Assembly: GCA_905178155.1 (NCBI GenBank)
Contig: CAJINV010000004.1
Location: 8,392,882-8,456,881, forward strand
Length of the DNA stretch: 64,000 bases
Source: Amoebophrya sp. A120
Lineage: Eukaryota > Sar > Dinophyceae > Syndiniales > Amoebophryaceae
Direction of reading: 5' to 3'
This document shows, in pieces, positions 1-12,800 of the stretch (positions are counted from its first letter, which is position 1; each line of letters opens with the position of its first letter). The notes beneath the pieces are model-generated. The model was not told the origin of the DNA and made no database searches. It saw nothing but the letters and a program-made list of their open reading frames with translations. Made by a program: the position numbers and the translations under genes.

Positions 1-130
1 CGGAATAGGCATCGCGAAGCCCTCAAAAAATCTGTGATGCTAGGGCATGCATCACAGACATCATGGCCAATGCAAAACATGCATGACAAGTCTCAGAATC
101 TTCCAGACCCAGACACTTTTACATTTGATA
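1..130. mobile_element. Introner family A (A1), truncated by window edge
   Basis: This is the right-hand part of a family A element. It contains the internal words GGAATAGGCATC and GCATGACAAG and ends in the family terminus CCAGACCCAGACAC...CATTTGATA at 130. It interrupts the minus-strand gene of this region. Confidence 0.8.
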
Positions 131-1168
131 CCAGCATGCTGTTTGAGCTCCTTCCGAGATGAGCCCCCCGAATTGATGATCCCTGCAGGCCCATCGGCGT
201 ACTTCTACCGGAGAAAGAAGCTCCTGCGCCCGCGACGCCTTGCGCGGCCCAGGGCTGCTGGCTCTGGAAGAAGTTGTAGGTCGATGCCTGTGCAACTGCA
301 GGGTCGACCATTAGAGGCGCAGGAGCAATAAATTGTTGACCCGCGGGAAAAGGAACAGAGGAGCCGCGGCCGGAGCGCTTATGAAATGCAAAAGTGTCTG
401 GGTCTGGAAGAATGCAACTTGTGATGCTGAATTTGGATTCCAAAAACATCTGTATTGCATGAGCAGCAAAGGGAGCGTAATGCTTGCTACGCGGGGAGGG
501 CATTTGTCATGCGGAATAGGCATCAAGAAGCCCTCAAAAAATATGTGATGCTAGGGCATGCATCACAGACATCATGGCTCATGCAAAATGTGCATGACCA
601 CAAGTGTCAGAATGTTCCAGACCCAGACATTTTTACATTTGATAACGCTGCAGCGCCAGCAATTCCGCCTGGTTGACATCCAAGCTTGGGGGAGCTACAC
701 CGAGAAGTTCTCCCGATGATGAGCCAGGCGGCACAGAAACTCCCGCTTGATACATGAAAGCCGGCGCACCTGGTCCGCCCCGGGGGGACGCGGCGACCTG
801 CATGTTGCCACGGGGAGTGAAATATACATTGCAAATACCTCTGGGTTCTCTGGAAGTGTCTAAGGTTTGTCATGCAAGTTTTCCATGTTGACCCATGCTG
901 GCTCTGGAATGCAGCATCTAGCATGACAGATTCTTTCAGATCTTCATCATGCCTGTTCTGCATGAGAAACTCCATCTACTCACTGTGGTCAAAAGTGGAC
1001 AACTTTTGGCAATCATGCAACACAGATTTTAGATTTTTGTATCGTCCAGACTATGCATGACAGGTTTCAGCGTTCCAGACCGAGACGTATTTGCAATGCA
1101 TATGAAAGGCGGATCCCGAATCATGCCTGCGGTGATTGAGACGCCGAAAACACCAGGCGGGGCTCCTC
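1..1168 (-). CDS. Partial Pro/Gly/Ser-rich protein gene, 3 introners, runs off window start
   Basis: I do not recognise the family. On the minus strand, exons at about 1168-1103, 817-645 and 374-131 join into one open frame when the introners at 823-1102 and 380-644 plus one TSD copy are removed. The first join reads IRDPPF|TPRGNMQV, the second LLALQ|RSGRGSS. The product is low complexity (Gly, Ala, Pro, Ser, Gln) with no visible domain. The first exon may begin at a CAG acceptor near 1169, and the Met in AGMIRDPP is an alternative start. A third introner (1-130) ends the last visible exon, so the C-terminus lies outside the window. The continuous joined frame is the main support. Confidence 0.55.
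380..644. mobile_element. Introner family A (A2)
   Basis: A 265 bp foldback element. The left terminus is TATGAAATGCAAAAGTG and the right is its near-complement ending CATTTGATA. Flanking copies GCGCT (375-379) and ACGCT (645-649) form a near-perfect 5 bp TSD. Excision keeps the minus-strand frame (ALQ|RSG). Confidence 0.85.
823..1102. mobile_element. Introner family A (A3)
   Basis: A 280 bp diverged family A element with termini TATACATTGCAAATAC and GTATTTGCAATGCATA. The TSD is TGAAA (818-822 and 1103-1107). Excision joins DPPF to TPRG in frame on the minus strand. Confidence 0.85.
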
Positions 1169-2184
1169 CTGCAAGTAGACTAGAGAAATAAATTGTAGCT
1201 GCGACGGGAAACCGAAACCGAAACCGCCGGCAACGGGAAACCGCATTATCAGTTTGCTTACCGCGACTTCCTGCCACTCGTGCCGCCATCTTGATCTTGT
1301 TTCCACCAACGACCTTGGGAAGTTGTAGGGGTACAGGCTGATCGGACGAGCAAATCAAACAGACGACAAGCTTTTCAAGAAGAGCTGCAACTAGCACCGA
1401 GACGATGAACGATTTGCTGTGCTGGCGTTCTTTTTTATCCAGGATAGAAAGAAGAACTCGGGTTTCGCTGTCCACTTGTAGTACTTCTATGTGTTTATAA
1501 TTCTGCACTCTGTGATATAGAAGGATTTTGAGTTTTTAATATTGCCAGATATTAGAACTTACTGTTCGCGCGAAACAAACGGCAAGAAGGACTCCACAAA
1601 CATACGGGGAGGATGTACATAGCTGTGCCAAGAAACCAAACGAGAACTACAACAAAAAAAGCAAAGAAAATCAGGAAACCACCAACAAACAAACGGAACA
1701 GGGAAAATATCTGTCATGCGCAACAATCAATGCATCAAAATCGAGCGTCGTACCGATCCCCGATGGTTATTTTCAGCAATAAGTAGCACAACAAGTATTT
1801 CTTATTCTTTCTTAGCATGCCAGACATAAACTCCATCATATGCAAAATGTGCAAAAGCGTTGTGCTGATCGTGTTTTTGTTTTTCGCTCCTGGCGGTTAC
1901 CACCACGAACTGCAGTGCCAGCTGCTGCTGTGTCGTAAATTAGATGTAGAACAGTGGAGCACGTACGAAAAACAGTGGAGCACGTACGAGAAGCGCTGCA
2001 AGCAGCACATTCGTTTTTTCCTTTCCGGTTCTGATTAGTCTTATCGGAGGGGCGCTGCGAGTAGCAGTATCAGTAAAAGAATAAGTCCATTCAAGTCAAC
2101 ATTTTTGCGCACCGATGATCTAATGAATTATGTTTTGCAGTACATCATTGGTAAAAGCTGAAAAAGTTGTAAACAATAGGATGC
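1169..2184. other. No supported gene
   Basis: The sequence is AT-rich with no convincing exon. A near-exact tandem pair of an 18 bp word (ACAGTGGAGCACGTACGA) lies at about 1951-1990. Probably upstream sequence of the gene at 1-1168 and intergenic DNA. Confidence 0.4.
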
Positions 2185-3842
2185 AGGAGCAAGCACGCCT
2201 TGCTGCGTCGAAACAAATTTGGAAGATGGATTCAAGTCCGTAAGTACTGCTATATGAAGCTGGAATTTGAATCTTTCACTTGAGCGATTTTGTATGTGTA
2301 TCTATACTTGATCTTGAACTTGTCATGGTTCCTGCAACAATAATTTTAGTCGTGAAATAAGGAGCCTTCTTACCCGCCCCCTTTTTGTATTGGTGCGTGT
2401 GCCCTGTGTTGACACTAGAGCCTGCTGTATGAAATTGAAAACATAAATTCGTAGTGAAGATGAAATAAAAACTTGCACGAACTTCAACATGGAATAATTT
2501 TGATGTAACCTTCCACGAACAGAAACAGAAAACCATAACTGCCCGTCAAAATGCATTACGAAACATCAATTGCACTGGTTGCTTCGTGCGCCTTGAGAAA
2601 CCCTTGAAGTTGAATATCTTCAGACAATGCATGCTAGTAAAAGAAACAAATTGAAATTCAAATCATAAAATAAACTCGTCAGCACCAAAATGCGCAACGG
2701 TGTTGGTGATAAATGGAATAAAAGCATGGAAAATAAGTCAAATCGCAGTAAAATGTACTTATTGTAGAAGATGCATTGCACCAGACTGAAAGCAGCAAGA
2801 AATAACTTGCACCACCACTACTTAGGCGGCCTCACTCTCGTCCTCGCCCGCGCGCCCACCGCCGGTCCCCTTCGCGGCGTCCAACACCGACTGATTCGCC
2901 CCGTCGGCGCGGTCTGCACAAAAAAAAGGGGTGGTTTTTTCGGTCTCTTCTTCCTTGCAAAAGGGTCAAATCATGTCGACAAGAACATTAAACGAAAAGT
3001 CAATAGATTATTTTCAATTGCTGGCAAGGGCAACGACAAGAAACAATCACTCTCATCGCAATTTGCAAAAGGCGAGGGCAAAGGAAAAAGAAAAACAAAA
3101 AGAGAAACAAAGCAATGAGAATAAAATCAATACCATCATCTCCGTCTCCCGCCGGTTTTTTTCCCTCGCCCGCCGGGTGGGTTTTCGCCGCCTGACCCGC
3201 CCTGTCGGCGCGGTCTGCGAGTAAGTAGGTTATGTTTCGATCTCTTCTTCCTTGCAAAATAGCCCAAATGGCGACACCACCAAAACGAAAATAGATTTGC
3301 AATGGCTGGTACTTGAGGGGGGCAAGATGCAATCATTCTCAACGTAAGTTGCAAAGGGTGATGGCGGCAAAGGTAAAGGTAAAGGAACAAAGAGAAACAA
3401 TAACACAGCATTGATAAAAATTAATACCATCTCCCGCCAGTTTGTTTTCGTCGCCCGCCGGGTTGTTTTTCTCGTCCGGCTCCAGCGTGCGGCGCTGCAG
3501 AAAGCTTGGAGAGTATCCTCTTGGAAAGCGCCGCCTGCATCGCAGAACTACTTCTTATCTTCGAAGCAGTAGCACTTGCATTACAGTTCCTCATCGATCT
3601 CGCTGATAGAAACACAAACATTTCTGATGTCGTTCGTGCCACTAAAGCATTTTCTTGATGCAGGCTAACACAACTCTGTGTTGCCACCAGCGGAATGCGG
3701 TTCTGGACCGACAAGAGTCATCGTGCTTTCCTGCACAAGCAGCATCAAGAGTTTCGCATTCGCTTTTACCAAACTGAAATGCATCAGAAACTACACAAAC
3801 TACGCTGCAGTTCACGACCACAAGCGGGGGCATTTTTCAATT
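2185..3842. repeat. Downstream part of duplication unit 1 with internal ~305 bp tandem duplication
   Basis: This region is alignable by eye with 18165-19579. Two adjacent segments, about 2885-3195 and 3205-3470, repeat each other: a GTCGGCGCGGTCTGC block, a CTCTTCTTCCTTGCAAAA block, AAAGG-rich sequence, then a CTCCCGCC block. Unit 2 has a single copy (about 18925-19210). Short minus-strand open segments containing ADRADGANQ-like and NPAGDENKLAGDG-like peptides may be exons of an unrecognised gene. The ADRAD segment is cut by a stop in unit 2. I cannot build a gene model here. Confidence 0.5.
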
Positions 3843-6800
3843 TCATAAAGACGGCGACGGCACCACGACGACGGGCTCCGTCGGCGGAACGACGACCGGA
3901 GCAGTGGTCCGCCGCTGCAGAAAACTCCGCGGGCGAGACGGCACGACGACAGGCGGCGGGGCAGCGGGAGCCGGGGGAGGCGCGCTCGCGTCGGGCGGGT
4001 CGCCAAAACGATTTTTGTTCACGTCGTTCGCGCCGACAAGGTCCTTCTCTTCCTCCGCTTGTTGATTCGCGCCGCGTTCCAGAAAGTCAGGCGGCTTCTC
4101 AACATCCCGTGGCAAAAGCTCCACGCCGGCGATCGTACGTCCTTCGCCACCGTCATCACCCGCTGCAAGTTTTTCGGTCGTGTCCCCTTCGGGAAGGCCG
4201 GGAGGAGTGCTGGTTTCGAGGTTCCGCGTTTATGGATTGCAAAAGTGTGTGGGTCGAGAAGATTGTAACTTGTCATGCTAAATCCGAATCATGCAAAAAT
4301 CTGTGTTGCAGTTGCATGAGTGCCAAAAGCTGTCCACTTTCGACCAAGTTGGAAGGGAGTCGCTCCTGCAGGAGAGGCATGACAGAGACCTCACAGACTC
4401 TATCACGCTAGGCCCAGCATTCCAGACCTCATGGGCCATGGAAAGCCTGCATGGCAGGTTTACACCCTTCCAGACCGAGACACATTTGCAGTTGATAGCG
4501 TTTCCGCGATCATGTCTCCGTCCGACTCAACGATGAAGGAGCTTGCTAACCCCGGCGGCTTGTCGGCTCTCATCCACTGGCGCCCCGGCGCCGGCGGGCG
4601 GGAGCGCTTGGCGGTGGGCGATGTCGGTTTCCGCCGTTTCGGTCCGCCGTCCGTGGCCCGGAGGTCCGCCTGTCCTGCTCCCAGTGCGGGGCCCAGAGGC
4701 CAAGCCGCGCTCACAAACGGATTGGCGGCCTTGTTGGCAGGTGTTTCAGTCTCTTCTTATCACGATCATGAAATTCCCCCCGATTGTTCCCTGTCACTGG
4801 TTCACACTACACAGAGGAGAAACGCCCAACAGCTTGAGACGTTGAGGGCCTCGAGTGAAGACAGGCTGGCTGTGGCCACAGAGTTCATCTCGTACTGGTA
4901 CAGCAGATCGAAAAATAATATATACTCTTTTGAAGAACTACGACTTTGATTGCAGTCTTGCAACATTTTTGTGGTTGCAGCTTTGCAAAACTTGGACGTA
5001 CATAGCTCGGGTTTCACAAAACGGACACCCTGGAACCCGAGTCAAAAGATTAATATGCTTAGATTTAGAATGCATTTGGATTTTCGCTTATTTGCCACTG
5101 GAGCTCATCAGGAACAGGGGCAACGGGACTAAATCTTCGCTGTGATACGCCGTGTGCTCCCTTTGCCAGTTCCTCGAGTACCGCTTGTGCAGCCGGTGCA
5201 CCCGCTGTCAGTGTCAGATGGAAACTTTTTCTCACACCGCGGCGAAAACTTAAACTCTTCTGGGTGCTCGTACTGTTTCATGCAGAGTGAGATCATGCAG
5301 CTGCAATTATATTCAACGAAGCCAGATACAGACTCACTGCAGAAGCTGATAAAAATCACAGCACTTCTTCGGAGGACTCTCGTCCTGCAAGCGGAATAAG
5401 GGAAAGCACCTTCGTCCTGCAATCGCGGTGAGAAAAGGGTTGTCCACATGATACGCACCGCTTTTTGTTTCCGGAGGCCCAAAGTTTTTTCATTGTCCCG
5501 CGCACACTTGTGCTTGTAATTCTTTGGAAGTGCCTCCATTCTTGCCACAACCTTTTGGAAAAACTTCCTGATCCAGGGGAGCCACTTTCGCCTGTTCGTC
5601 CTGTCCCAAACCGTTGCCAAAAAGAGTGAGGCCATGGTATGTTTTTCTAGCGTCGCTTTCTCAATTTCAAAGCTTCTGCCGGTCTCTTTGTCCTGAACCT
5701 TCGTTCTTACCACGAGTCCTGGGTTGTTCGTTTGTTCCGGGGCGGGCACTTGGGGGGCAGGGTTTCCTCGGTAAAAACGTCCGCGCACCCCCCAAAGGGA
5801 ATTCTGCAAGACACACCCAGGACTTTTGGGACCCATGCATGATATAAACAACCTGTGCTGGTGCTACAGGAGTGAGTTAAAAAAATTTGGCTGCGCAGGT
5901 GCAGCATGATCGTGCCCAATTACAGTCTCTGGCGCATCACAAATCCACTCTGTTGTCCTGATTTAGCGACTTTCAAGTACGGTTACAAAAACACATCCCG
6001 CTCAGGAAGAGCCCCATGAGGAACATCATGAGCACTCAGATTTGCATGACAAATCTGGGGAGATGGAGGCATTTTTAGTCAGGATACGGCGCCATCAGGT
6101 TCTCCTGCCTTCTGCCGGGGGGACACCCCCTTGTAGTCCCGCCCTTGAATCACTGCAACGATATTATCGTCAGTGGACAGGTCGTCTAGCCGGATGGCTT
6201 TCTGAAAATTGAAAATGCCCCTACCGCACCACAGCCAAGTCGCGTGGCCTACTGTAGTTGTGCGAGTGCGCTAACTCTAAAAATTGCGAGAGCAGAGGAA
6301 ACCACAGCAGAGAATTATGTGTTGGGAAAAAAGGCAGCAACAGACATGCATGCTCATCCTTGTCCTGATGTCATCTTCAAGCTGCAACGTTAGCTTCAAA
6401 GCGTAATTTGCTGTGACTGTTGCCACCAAAACCATTCCTGATGTCATAGTCATTTGTTCTGTCGTATATTTCCGCGACGTGTTTGCCTCGGTGGCACTCT
6501 GCGCTCTCCTTACGAACTATTCAAAAATACCTCTTGAGCATGGAGCGAATGGGGTGACTTTCGATCATGATAGCTTTTCTCTACCTGCTCTTGTTGGGTT
6601 GACACTCGATCCCGGATTTCTGCATCATGCAGACCTGCGTCAACTAGAAGATTGGCGTATGGCCTGCCCGGTAGATTTTCCTCCTCCGTGCCTTGGTCAG
6701 CGGGCGTGCGTGGTGACACGAAACGAACCAGCGCTCCATCCGTCCTTCCTTCGAGAATGTAACTGGGTGTGGCTGCAATTTCCTGCTCAATTTTTTTCTT

Positions 6801-9800
6801 GCTTTGGTTTGTCTGCGAAGTGAGGATAGCATAGCCTTCATCATACTCCGCCCCATGTGTAGGAGCGTGCACGACCTCCCGCGTCGTGATCTCGTACAGC
6901 GACCAGACTTCCCGGCTCATCATCGCGAACTCTGCTCCCTTGAACCCCTTCACCGCATACCAAGCAGGCACCATGAAAGGCGGAAGGCGACAGTCTCCCG
7001 CGTTTCGTTCTTTGCCGTCGTGCAGGTTTTTCTTCTCGCAAGGCGTCAGAACGTGCATGTGGTCAACAATAACGCCATCCAGTTGTTCTCCCGACGCAGT
7101 TTCAGGCAAGCCAAAAATGAAAAACCCGATCCGCCCTTGGCTCATTTTGTCGTTGTCTGCTTCAATAACGTAAACTGGAGTCTCTATCCCAAAGAAAAAG
7201 ACAGGCAGGGCGCATTTTTCTTTATAATGCAAAAATCCTTAATCCACCCGAAAAGCGAAAATCTGTCACGCCCGAGCCCATGGCGTGCCTTTTGGAAAAT
7301 GCACTGGCTGGACTCCGGACAAACCTGCCGCGCTGAGTGGCTCCGGCCTCTTTCTACCTCAGAAGGCTGCCGGACCAGCTCAGTCGCTCAGCAGACAGGG
7401 CGAAGACCTCGGGCTGCGTTGGCTCCTGTGCAGATTCGCTCTTCAAGGTTCACCGCCGTCGCCTTCTTCCCTCATCTTTTCCTTCGTCGTTCCATCGTCT
7501 GGGCCTCTTGCGGAGTCTTGGGTCATTAAGATCCCTACAACATTGCGGGGACTACTCCCCGCTTCGCTGCTGGTGGATTTGATTCAGGGCGGGTTCCCGG
7601 ATGAAATTTCCACTCAGAACTGGGGATCTGGATGGAATTTTCTTTCAGGATCCTCAGGGCCTGACAGCAAAGAAGCTAGGTGAAGAGGACACGCTGTTCG
7701 CGCCCCTTCATCATCATCATCAGTACATGGAAGAGTGTCTGGGAGGGTGCTGAAAGCGACAAGAGCCGCAACGCCAAAGAGCGTGGCGGAGCGAATGCAA
7801 AAGACAACACATTTTTGACGCGCGTCTAGATTTAAGCTAGGAATTGAGCCCCGCGGCGCCAGCCGCCGGCAGGGAAAGGTAAATGCAAAAATGCCGAACG
7901 TCTGCACATAACGTGGGGGGGGGTGCAAAGATGAGCAGAGCGCAGTGGGACCAGAGCGCGCCGGCAGAACAAAGCGCCCGGCAGTTCACTCCTTCTCGCA
8001 ATCTTTGACACGACAGCAACACAGACCCCTTCGTATCACCAAACTGCACAGCTACACAGTGGGAGAAGGAGTAAGCCACACTCCACAGCCCCTGGGCTGG
8101 GTTTTCACTCAGGGCGCGGGACCTGAGTGAAATTTTCATGCAGGTTCTCGGGTCTGGATGAAATCTTCACTCAGGATCTTGGTCCTGAATTTCAGAGCGC
8201 GAAAACGTGAAGACACCTTTTGCGTTTGTGGGGAGCAGCGGGCGCATCGGGATCCCGTAGAAGCTTCAGGCGTGCGCGGCGGTAGGGTTTGGATCACATG
8301 ACCAACAGCAACACTGTGTATCTAAATCTACCTATTATCTGCAATGGAAGAATATTAATATGACATTTTTCCAGTACAAGAAATAAGTCTGGCCTACACC
8401 TGCCTTTCTTTCTCCGTGGGATAGTATCGTCCTTGTACACGGCGATCCGCTTTCTATACTCCGTGGTTTGTGGACACCCGTCCAAACTCCGTGGCCGCGA
8501 TAGGTATGCATTGCAAATATGTTTCTTGGGTCTAGAAAGTTGTGATGCCAAAAGTGCTCGAATGATATGAAGCCTGTGCTAGAGGCGGGCCACGCATGAC
8601 AAATTTCTGTGCAGCTATGTCTAGCGTGAACTGCATGACAAGCGAGAAGCACTGTAGGAGCGCAACAAACAAGAAAGAAATGGATTGACATACCAGGGTC
8701 TCAGCGTTCTTGTCTCAACGTTCTTGAGGCCGACGGGAAATCGTCTCAACGATCGCCCGGCGACCTCAAACAACGGTCGTTGGCAGTGGCGGAGAGGTAA
8801 GCCCGCCACCATTGATGCAAGGCGAGGGCGGGCGGTGACACACAAGAGGCGCAAGAACGCGGTAACACACACACGCGCAGGGGCGCGGGCGCGAAAGAAC
8901 CCAACACAAGCAGAGGGAAGACTCGTCGGCCAGGGTCGTCGGCGGCCGGCCGGCGGCGGGTTCCCTGGCCGGCGAGCAGGACCACAAACCCCAAACCCTA
9001 GACCCTGAGCCCTAAAACTAAACGGTGCTGAAGTTGAGATGCCGCGGTCAACGTTAGAGCATTTTGTCTCATAGTTGAGACAAATGGGCGTAGTTGAGAT
9101 TCTGGTTTGTCAATGGGCGTAGTTGAATGTCTGTCTTGTCGGCCAACCAGGATAAACTTGCATTCTTCCACGACACCCAGAAATATTTGCAATGCATATT
9201 TCATCCAGGTGGCCCTGTGCCGATTTTACGCCGAGTGCCATGGCCGCGTTTGGTATCAAAGGCAAGCAGTTTCGCCTCACCAAAAATCCTGATAAGTGTA
9301 CGGCTTTACACAAATAAAAATGCATCGTCCTGCGAGTAGACGTAGACCACGAAAGAAAACATACAAATCCCCCTAGATCTTCTTCCAGTCGCTCCATAGG
9401 AGCGAAAACACACAAAAACAGAGGCTGCTGAGGTATTGGGCAACGCAATGTGATCATGACCAGCAGCCACAGCCTCGGCTTACAAAACACACAGCACGCA
9501 ACCTCTTGCGCTAACGATACTTTATGCAACATTTCAGACGAGACCGCATGTCGACGTGGACGTGGTCCACTCGTTTATTACATCTCTGGCTCGTCTCTCA
9601 CATAGGAATTTGCCATCATGGCGATTTCAAATTACAAAGGCAGCGAGCTTGTTCACTAAAACATAGTACATTGATGCTTTCTACTTCAAACAACTTCCAA
9701 CGCAAGACTGCTTCTCTACAGCGTGCGAAATCTACCTGCGTTTGATACTTCTGACAACCGCTGCAAAAAAGCCTAAAAAAAGCCGCAACAGAAAAAGCGG

Positions 9801-12800
9801 ACATAGGTGGGGCGCCGGGTGATTTTTTGGCACCCATCTGTCCCCGTTGCCGGCCGCAAACGCAACGGCCCGGGCTGCGATCGAAAAATCACAGGAGGTA
9901 GGCCTCTAGGGGGGCTCACTCAACGGGCGCGGCGCCTGGTGGATACTTATAGGGCGCCCGCCCGCGCGTCGGGCCGGCGGCCTTGTCCTCGGCCCCCAAA
10001 GCCGAGGCCAAGACGCGGAGCACGCAGGTGGGGCGCCGGCGGGTTTCTTGGCAACTTCGCGACTGGAGGACGGATGGTTGGATCGCAAAGGCATCGGCCA
10101 GGGCTGCGAAAGAATGAATCCCAAGAAAACTAACAAGCGGACTCGGGTGCGGCGCCGGGTGGTTTTGGGGCACCCACCTCCTACTTTCTTGCTAACGGTC
10201 CAAAACGCCACGCCCTGCGGTTCTGAAAAGCGCAAGCAGGCGGGCGGGCCACGATGCGGCGCCACCCCCCCACGCACAGAGGGCCTGCCGGGGGGCGAGG
10301 GGCTGGGAATAAGACGAAGAACAAGCAGAAGCAGGCTCCGTGGGTGGACATGGACGGGTCGGCTAGCTTGCTTGGGGGCGCGCAAAGGCCTGGGCGTCGG
10401 GGCATTATTTTCCCCAGAAGCACCACGAAACCCGCCCGCGCTGTGCCGGCGGGCCACACCCCCTGTGTGGCGCCAGATGGCCAAAGGCCTCCAAGCGGGC
10501 GCGCCATACCGTGCGCCCCAAGCGTGGGCGCATGCCCATGCGTGCGCAAAGTTCTCTCGGGCACCGCAGCGGCTGCCGAGACGCGGGCGCGGCAATGAAT
10601 CGGCGCAACCCGCTGGCGCCGAAGATAGGGACACAGAATAAACCACAAGGCAGGCCACGGCCCAACGCGGGCAAGGGCAGCGGGGGGGACTACCTTCTGC
10701 GCCTACCATAATGCTCTGCCTCACACGAGATTTGTCTGAACGCGGCCACACTTTGAAACACGCAGAAAAAAAAACGCGAATCTTGACGGTATGATCGATT
10801 TTTCTTTGGGGTCGGCAACGGCCGGGAAGATCACTCGTTTGCCCTCTATACTACAGCGTGCGAAATCTACCTGCGTTTGATACTTCTGACAACCGCTGTC
10901 ACCGTCTTCGCGGCAAGGTCGAGAACGGTGTGCGCCACCGACGCCAAATGGTCCGCCACCGACGCGGCTACAGCAGAGCCGGCAATTGCGTGGGAGCTAA
11001 AGGAAATGGCGGGCACAACAACTTTGGCGGCCGCCGCGTAACCAGCGACGACAGCAAAAGCCGGCACAACGGTGTTTCGCACGAAATCAAGGAACGGCTT
11101 CTCGTATGCAATGCATACATGTCTGAGTTTGGGAATATTAGCACAAACATGCCAAGAACTTGCGATGATGATGAAGATCCTATCATGCTTACTAAAAACT
11201 CGTCATCATAACAAAACTGTCATGCCAGAACAGATGAACAGGCGCTTCGGCATTACTAGTCCTGCACAGAGGCTGTATGTCAGTGTGGTCATGTGCTGCG
11301 CATGCAGAGGCGCCCACCAGTACTCTGCAAACGTCGACACCTGGATCATTTTTGCTCCACTGGACAACTGTTTCCCCATAGTGCTCTTCGAGACGCAGAC
11401 ACATTTGCGATCTGTAATTCAATAAAGCCCTTTTCCCGCTTCACAAGCGCAACGTCAACTTATGCCTTGCTCAGCTGCAACTGGAACAACTGCAGGAGGA
11501 ACAATGTACTATTACAGCTTTATGCCTGAACCCTCTTTCCCCGAACAGCATGACCACCCGCGACCCAAAATTGGTCTTCGACGCTTTTGTGTCGTGCTCT
11601 GTTTTCCTGCTCGAGGACGAATCTCATGCGCACGTAGAGAAAGGCGCAGCCCACGGAGGCTTTTCGAAGCTTCAGGGAAGCGGGGTGCGCGAGCCTGACC
11701 CCGCAGGCACATAGTGCGGCAAATTGCGAAGCGGGGCCCTACTTTGTAAAACATAACAGATGCAGCATGCTCGGGACGAATCTTGCGTAAAAATGATTTT
11801 GCAAAGCAAGGAGGCTAGGGGCTAGCCCTGCAAAGCTCGGCCGTGCTATGTCTCCCTCCGCTCATTGCAGGGGCTAAGAAGCAGCATGCGTTCGCCCGTT
11901 GGATGTTGATCTTTCTCACGCGTACAATGCTAGCGCAGACAGGGTAAAAGAGAGAACAAAGCATCCTACGGTGCCCAAGGCCGCGAAGTCTTAAACTTTC
12001 ATTTACATCGGGGGCGAAAATCCGCGAACGCGAAGCTTCAAGATTTATAACTTCATATTGGACAGGAAGGGAAGGGGGCAGGTTGGTGGGGCGACAAGCA
12101 ATCGTCTCAACGATCGCCCGGCGCGGCAACCGGGGCGAAGGTGCGCAACACAGCCAAAGGAGAGAATCGCCCGCCAGGGCGTCTGCCCTGGCCGACGACC
12201 AGAACAAACCCTAGATCCTAACCCCGAAATCTGAACGGTGCTGAAGTTGAGACGTCGGGGTCAACGTTGGGGCGTTTTGTCTAAACGTCGAGACAAATGG
12301 GCGTAGTTGAGATTGAGTCTGAGGGAGGAGTACATTACAAGCTTTGTGCCGTGGGTAATTATTTCGTGTTACTTTCGATATCTTGATAGCTTCGAATATT
12401 CTATGTGCTAAAAATCACGAACATGACTGCGCATTCAATGATGATGTTCATCGTTATTCGGCATTGTCACAGCCCATTGTTCCAACCAACATTGATGATG
12501 CTCCAGCTCCAGGGCGTGCCGTACAACTTTCAGTCCGTTTAAGGATCCCACGTCAAAGTACACGCCCTTGTTATGCAAAGAAAAAAGTGCAGCTACAGCA
12601 ACAGCTGCACGTTGTGTTGCAGACCAAGCAACAGTGGCAAGCTCTGATGTCATACACAAAATGCTTTCGAGGAGCCTCGTTTCATACGTGTTTTTCCTTC
12701 TGGTCTCTGTATTGCATTTGCAAGTTTTATTCTTTCTCGCCATGCAGAGAAAATTTGTCCTCGTGTATGCTGAATCGACAACAAATGTGTCACTGTAAGA

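Noticed and set aside
9906-10751. 281-codon minus-strand ORF and several overlapping long ORFs in the GC-rich block
   Set aside because: ORFs are open in many frames at once because GC-rich DNA has few stops. There is no conservation with the paralog, and the block is an insertion inside an intron.
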